Below are positions 37,351 to 41,273 of a stretch of DNA of 41,273 bases, piece after piece (position 1 is the stretch's first letter; each line of letters starts with the position of its first letter). Source of the stretch: Actinomycetota bacterium (GTDB taxonomy: Bacteria > Actinomycetota > Acidimicrobiia > IMCC26256 > JACPCJ01); the NCBI GenBank assembly GCA_016179865.1, contig JACPCJ010000062.1:1-41273 (forward strand), given 5' to 3'. Under the pieces are notes generated by a model. That model had not been told where the DNA came from. It saw only the letters and a program-made list of their open reading frames with translations, and ran no database searches. The position numbers were made by a program, and so were the translations under genes.

Positions 37351-38739
37351 ATGAACCGAGCACGAGTCCTTGCCGCCGCCGTCGCCGTCGTGGTGCTGGC
37401 CCCGCTCAACCCAGCCCGCGCCGACGAGCCGACCCCGGGGACCCCGGAGTGGCTCCAGCGCGACCTGGCCAACCAGGAGTTCGCCACCCGCCGCCTGCAG
37501 GATCAGTACACGAACCCCGCGTTCGGCCAGGCGGGCTTCTTCGGCATCGTGAGCAACTACCCCAACAACGTGGCCGACCAACTGGCCCATCCCGACCGGC
37601 CCATGGCAACACTCGGCCAGTGGATACCGGGCGGCGACGTCGGTGACCCACTCCGCCTCCACTGGCACGACGAGCGGAAGCGGGGGATCCGGTCCGACGT
37701 CGAGTACGAGAACCGCTACGGGGCCCGCCTGACCGGGCACGTGTGGGCGCCAAAGGTCCCCTTCACCGACCCAGTCACGGGCCAGGTGTCGAACGGCCCG
37801 TTCCCGGCGGTCGTCATCACGACCGGTTCGATCCAGGCGCCCGAGGAGTTCTACTGGTGGGCCGCCCAAGGCTTGGCCGAGGCCGGCTACGTGGTGATGA
37901 CGTATGACGTTCAAGGGCAGGGCGAGAGCGAAACCCTCCCGGGGGGCGTGTCCGGCGCGAGCGGCCAGTGCGAGTTCGCTCCGCCGACCAACCAGAACTG
38001 GCAGCCGTGCCCGGGCGTGCCGTCCCAGAACCTGGCCAACTTCGAGGAGGGGACCGAGGACGCTCTCGATTTCCTGCTTTCGTCTGACAACCCCCTGCGT
38101 GGCCTGATCGACGACACCCGGCTGGGCTTGGCCGGGCACTCCCTCGGCGCCACCGCGGTGACCCGCGTCGGGAACCGGGATCCCCGCATCGACGCCGTGG
38201 TGGGATGGGACAACATCAACAACTGCGCCACCGTGACCGACTGTGTCGCGCCCCGCGTGCCGACCATGGGTCAGAACGCCGAGTACTTCCTCAACCCGCA
38301 GCCGACCCTGAGCGCACCCGACCCCCTGGCCAAGGCCGCCACCTTCAGCCGGTTCGCCGCCGCCGGGATCGACACCATGCAGGTCGCCCTGCGGGGCTCG
38401 ACCCACCTGGAGTGGTCGTACGCGCCCATCATCCTCCCGGCGTCACGTGAGGGAGAACGGGTCGCCATGCACTACACGCTCGCCTGGTTTGACCGGTACC
38501 TCTATGCCGGACGGGCCGCCGACGCCACCGGCCGGCTGCTGGCTCCCACGCTCGACGACTCGGCGGACGCCTCGGCGGTCGGCACGGGCAGCTGGGACCC
38601 GGCCAACGGCAACGTGCCGCACACGGTGGCGGGAGACCCCGTTCGCTGTCACCTGTCCGTGTATTACGCCTCGCTGTTCGACTTCGGGGGCAACGAAGGA
38701 ACGCTCTCGAACGACTGGGCCGGATGCACGAACGCGTGA
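37351..38739 (+). CDS. secreted alpha/beta-hydrolase
   Basis: 462-residue exported hydrolase. A signal peptide (residues 1-24, cleavage near A-R-A-D-E) precedes an alpha/beta-hydrolase fold with the nucleophile elbow G-H-S-L-G-A (Ser264) and Y-D-V-Q-G-Q-G-E-S just before it. Paired cysteines (about 207/220 and 293/299) suggest disulfides. The His is probably in the G-S-T-H-L-E-W segment. The family includes extracellular esterases and lipases, so it could release acids taken up by the island's ligases, but that is inference. ATG 37351 follows TAGGAGAG. No regulon palindrome is upstream. Confidence 0.85.
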   Translation: MNRARVLAAAVAVVVLAPLNPARADEPTPGTPEWLQRDLANQEFATRRLQDQYTNPAFGQAGFFGIVSNYPNNVADQLAHPDRPMATLGQWIPGGDVGDPLRLHWHDERKRGIRSDVEYENRYGARLTGHVWAPKVPFTDPVTGQVSNGPFPAVVITTGSIQAPEEFYWWAAQGLAEAGYVVMTYDVQGQGESETLPGGVSGASGQCEFAPPTNQNWQPCPGVPSQNLANFEEGTEDALDFLLSSDNPLRGLIDDTRLGLAGHSLGATAVTRVGNRDPRIDAVVGWDNINNCATVTDCVAPRVPTMGQNAEYFLNPQPTLSAPDPLAKAATFSRFAAAGIDTMQVALRGSTHLEWSYAPIILPASREGERVAMHYTLAWFDRYLYAGRAADATGRLLAPTLDDSADASAVGTGSWDPANGNVPHTVAGDPVRCHLSVYYASLFDFGGNEGTLSNDWAGCTNA

Positions 38740-38793
38740 TGGACGATCCTGCGAACGAGCGCGCCGTCGACGCGTCTGAACCGTAAGAAGAGC

Positions 38794-39981
38794 ATGCTGC
38801 GGAAACGTCTGTATTTCATCGCCCTCATTCCTGCCCTGGTGACTGCGGGCCTGGCCGGCTCCGCCAACGCCCTCGACCCCACGCCTCTCGAACCCATTCC
38901 GGTGGTGGACGGGGTCCCAGTTTGCGGCACGGAGGGCGCGGGAACGCCGAGCGACGACGGCGTGCTCAAGGTCGCCAGCTTCAACGTCCTCCACAGCGAC
39001 ACTCAGGAAGGCGACCTCACCCTCGGCGCCCGCCTCGAACTCGAGGCCGACGCCATCGTCACCTCTGGCGCCGACGTCGTCGGCATGCAGGAGGTCACCA
39101 AGAACGTCGACTACGACAACGGCACCAACAATGCCGAATTCCCGCAGAAGCACGGCACGGTGGCCCAGCGGTTCGCCACCGAACTGGCGGGCCGAACGTC
39201 ATCGGCGTGGCACTGGTGTTTCTTCCGCTCCAACCCCCACGTGCCCGGCACGCCCGATATCCAGCCCGGCGGCGGCAATCCCCTCGACGATCTCGCCGCC
39301 ATGTTCGGTAACACCCCCGACCCCGGCGACTTCAGCGAGGGCCTCGCCCTCGTGGCCAAGTACCCGATCCTCGACCCGCGGTCGCACCGCCTGCTTCCTC
39401 GCAGTTACGAATCGCCGGCCTGCATCCCGCCCGACCCACTCGCGTGCAACCTGGCCGCCATCTTCGACTCTCGCCAGGTCATCTACGGGGAGATCGACCT
39501 CCCCGGCGACAACGTCGAGATCTTCGACACCCACATCGCACACGGCCTCACCGATTTGAGCAACACCACCAAGAAGCTCCAGGTGGACCAGGTCTTGGCC
39601 TGGATCGAGCTGTGGCAGAAGCCCGGCATCGACGAGTTCCTCACCGGCGACTTCAACTCGACCCCCGACACCGACCGCTACGACGCCGTCATCGACGCCG
39701 GCTTCACCGACACGTACCTCCAGGGCGCGGGAGCCTCGGCGGAGTGCAACCCGGCCACCGGCGTGGGCTGCACGGGCAACCCGCCGCCGGGCCAGGAAGT
39801 GTTCACGACGAGCGGCGTGACGACCCGCAAGATGTCGGAGCGGATCGACTACGTCTTCGCCCGCGGATGCGCTGCCAGCGCCTCGGCCATCCTCGGCACC
39901 AACACTGGCACCTGGACCGACGGGCGCGTCCTCTGGCCCAGCGATCACCTCGGCCTGGTCTCGACCGTCGACTGCGCCTGA
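38794..39981 (+). CDS. secreted endonuclease/exonuclease/phosphatase-family protein
   Basis: 395-residue protein with a signal peptide (residues 1-26, A-N-A cleavage). The EEP fold is marked by A-S-F-N-V-L-H (N64), G-M-Q-E-V-T (E100), T-H-I-A-H, L-T-G-D-F-N-S-T-P and the terminal S-D-H-L-G, i.e. the metal and phosphate ligands of DNase I-like enzymes. Likely a secreted phosphodiesterase or sphingomyelinase/nuclease-type enzyme. Extra cysteines point to extracytoplasmic folding. It follows the hydrolase by 54 bp and ends just before a 51-bp perfect hairpin. Confidence 0.88.
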   Translation: MLRKRLYFIALIPALVTAGLAGSANALDPTPLEPIPVVDGVPVCGTEGAGTPSDDGVLKVASFNVLHSDTQEGDLTLGARLELEADAIVTSGADVVGMQEVTKNVDYDNGTNNAEFPQKHGTVAQRFATELAGRTSSAWHWCFFRSNPHVPGTPDIQPGGGNPLDDLAAMFGNTPDPGDFSEGLALVAKYPILDPRSHRLLPRSYESPACIPPDPLACNLAAIFDSRQVIYGEIDLPGDNVEIFDTHIAHGLTDLSNTTKKLQVDQVLAWIELWQKPGIDEFLTGDFNSTPDTDRYDAVIDAGFTDTYLQGAGASAECNPATGVGCTGNPPPGQEVFTTSGVTTRKMSERIDYVFARGCAASASAILGTNTGTWTDGRVLWPSDHLGLVSTVDCA

Positions 39982-39985
39982 ATTC

Positions 39986-40036
39986 CCGTGTGTGAGTGCT
40001 GGGTTGCGGATATCGCAACCCAGCACTCACACACGG
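39986..40036. terminator. perfect 23-bp-stem hairpin after the EEP gene
   Basis: Arms 39986-40008 and 40014-40036 are exact complements with loop GATAT. It starts 4 nt after the TGA of the EEP gene and ends 13 nt before the deacetylase start. It shares the outer CGTGTGTG/CACACACG ends and position with repeat A (8560, 29578), but the stem centre differs. Strong terminator candidate. Confidence 0.8.
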
Positions 40037-40049
40037 AGGGAGGGTTACC

Positions 40050-41066
40050 GTGGGCGTCATGCTCGTCTACGGCACGGATCCGGCCTTCCTCGAACACGAC
40101 ACCGGTCGGGGCCATCCCGAGCGCGCCGACCGGCTCCACGCCGCCTGGACCGGGGTGGAGGCCGCCGGCCTCGCCGACGCCGTCGAGGTGCTCGAACCCC
40201 GGGAAGTAACTCGGGAGGAGCTGGAGCGGGTCCACGACGCCCGCTACCTCGACGCCCTCGATGAGTTTCTCGCCGCCGGCGGGGGGAGGCTCGACGCCGA
40301 CACCGCCGCCTCGGTGGGTTCCGCCCGCGCCTCGCGCCTCGCGGCCGGGCTGGGCCTCAGGGCGGTTGAGCGGCTCCGCGATGACCCGGACGCCGGACCC
40401 GCCTTCCTGGCCGTTCGCCCGCCCGGACACCATGCGCTCGCCGACCGGGCGATGGGCTTCTGCCTCTACAACAACGTCGCCGTGGTGGCCGCCGCCCTCA
40501 CCGGCGCCGGCGAGCGGGTGGCGATCATCGACTGGGACGCCCACCACGGCAACGGCACCCAGGACGTCTTCTTCGCCGACCCCCGCGTCTTCTACGTCTC
40601 GCTCCACCAGTGGCCGCTGTACCCGGGAACGGGTCGCCTCGACGAGCGCGGGGTGGGTGACGGAGTGGGCGCGAACCTCAACGTCCCGCTCCCGCCGGGA
40701 ACGACGGGCGACGTCTACTTGCGGGCGTTCGACGAGGCGATCCTCCCCGCGCTCGCCGCCTTCGACCCGACGTGGGTGCTGGTCTCGGCGGGGTACGACG
40801 CCCACCGGGCCGATCCACTGACCGACCTCGGACTCTCGGCCGGGGACTTCGGGGATCTGGCGGCGCGCGTGACCGACCTGGCCCCCGCCCCGAATCGGAT
40901 CGTCGCCTTCCTCGAGGGCGGCTACGACCTCGACGGGGTGGCCGCCTCGGTGGGGGCAACGCTGGCGACGTGGGCCGGCGGCGGGGCCGCGCACCCGGAA
41001 GGGCCCACGTCGGGAGGACCGGGCGTCCAGGTCGTTGACGCAGCGCGCGCCCTTCTACGAACGTAG
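40050..41066 (+). CDS. histone-deacetylase-like (class II/acetoin-utilisation) hydrolase
   Basis: 338-residue zinc hydrolase of the arginase/deacetylase fold. Active-site strings are R-P-P-G-H-H-A (tandem His 127-128), D-W-D-A-H-H-G-N-G-T (D161, D163, H165) and S-A-G-Y-D-A-H (zinc Asp), plus L-E-G-G-Y-D. Bacterial members deacetylate acetylated amines, polyamines or lysines. GTG 40050 has GGAGGGAGGG upstream; ATG 40059 is an alternative. A longer frame starting at 39996 would begin inside the hairpin and is unlikely. Acetylated substrate unknown. Confidence 0.9.
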   Translation: MGVMLVYGTDPAFLEHDTGRGHPERADRLHAAWTGVEAAGLADAVEVLEPREVTREELERVHDARYLDALDEFLAAGGGRLDADTAASVGSARASRLAAGLGLRAVERLRDDPDAGPAFLAVRPPGHHALADRAMGFCLYNNVAVVAAALTGAGERVAIIDWDAHHGNGTQDVFFADPRVFYVSLHQWPLYPGTGRLDERGVGDGVGANLNVPLPPGTTGDVYLRAFDEAILPALAAFDPTWVLVSAGYDAHRADPLTDLGLSAGDFGDLAARVTDLAPAPNRIVAFLEGGYDLDGVAASVGATLATWAGGGAAHPEGPTSGGPGVQVVDAARALLRT

Positions 41067-41155
41067 GGCAGGCCCCGCCACGCTCCGTCGCCGTTCGTAA
41101 AGGCCAGGCGGGAACCGGCCGATACGGACGAGAGGCCTTCAAGGGGGGCTGAGCT

Positions 41156-41273
41156 GTGCTGGATCTCAACCTGCTGTTGCGCGCCACCGTGGAGCGCGGG
41201 GCGTCTGACCTTCACATCAAGGTGGGGGCCACGCCGTTCATCCGCATCGACGGCCGCCTCGAGCCGATCGAGG
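41156..41273 (+). CDS. pilT: type IV pilus retraction ATPase PilT, N-terminus only
   Basis: The first 39 residues of a PilT/PilB-type secretion ATPase, starting at GTG 41156 after AAGGGGGG. L-D-L-N-L-L-L, G-A-S-D-L-H-I-K-V-G and P-F-I-R-I-D-G-R-L are the N-terminal PilT family signature; the Walker motifs lie beyond the window edge. PilT powers pilus retraction at the inner membrane. A preceding stretch of about 90 bp shows no gene. PilU or another paralogue cannot be excluded from this fragment. Confidence 0.8.
   Translation, partial: MLDLNLLLRATVERGASDLHIKVGATPFIRIDGRLEPIE

Noticed and set aside
39996-40049. Earlier start of the deacetylase inside the hairpin
   Set aside because: The codons come from the hairpin itself; GTG 40050 has a strong Shine-Dalgarno.
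1-41273. tRNA or rRNA genes, transposases, prophage genes
   Set aside because: No cloverleaf with a T-loop signature, rRNA stretch or transposase/integrase motif was recognised by eye; a dedicated scan could still find a tRNA.

Overview
The window comes from a GC-rich actinobacterium. GC-rich third codon positions, frequent GTG/TTG starts, GTGA/ATGA/TTGA start-stop overlaps, many FadE-like acyl-CoA dehydrogenases and ACMSD-like amidohydrolases suggest the Acidimicrobiia or a related lineage, but no rRNA or tRNA gene is present to fix this. I see no CRISPR array, transposase or prophage gene.

Most of the window is a catabolic island for CoA-activated, probably isoprenoid or steroid-like acyl chains. 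Left to right: a TetR regulator between two SDRs with a nested palindromic operator (1-1805); an acyl-CoA dehydrogenase (ACAD) pair and an enoyl-CoA hydratase (1750-4812); a GNAT and a small membrane protein (4817-6142); a second ACAD pair split divergently (6213-8559); an operon of two DUF35 OB-fold proteins, an AhpD/CMD-like protein and an Ltp2-like thiolase fold protein (8608-11045), divergent from an acyl-CoA synthetase and an SDR (11088-13444); a fused double ACAD of FadE34 type with a 3Fe-4S ferredoxin (13508-15816), divergent from an amidohydrolase; a GGDEF-EAL protein, a VOC protein and a structured non-coding stretch (16970-19741); an alcohol dehydrogenase behind a repeat-containing membrane protein (19738-21547); an SDR-SDR-amidohydrolase-aldehyde dehydrogenase operon (21604-25769); a DM13 protein; an FGGY kinase-methyltransferase operon divergent from a broken PaaK-like ligase (26515-29571); a membrane protein with its TetR (29652-31085); an ABC1/UbiB kinase; secreted proteins; a thiolase (33506-34690); an acyl-CoA synthetase with a MaoC-like hydratase domain (35295-37300); two more secreted enzymes, a deacetylase and the start of pilT (37351-41273).

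The main unexpected signal is a 16-bp palindrome, consensus CTGACRCNNGYGTCAG, at seven intergenic sites (3927, 7441, 15819, 25778, 28446, 34785, 35249), always beside catabolic genes and usually within about 35 bp of a start codon. It defines a local regulon of two ACAD pairs, the fused ACAD, hydratase, thiolase, ligases, SDRs, both amidohydrolases, ferredoxin and, unexpectedly, an FGGY kinase. Its regulator is not evident here: the two TetR genes each have a different palindrome. Three heteromeric-type ACADs plus an Ltp2/DUF35 pair resemble the side-chain beta-oxidation set of mycobacterial cholesterol catabolism; no ring-degradation genes are seen, so the substrate is open.

Other notable points are a TetR gene that seems to start at ATC, an identical perfect hairpin at two gene ends 21 kb apart, a second hairpin family at convergent junctions, a ligase broken by an internal deletion, and a decayed small gene with two apparent frameshifts.
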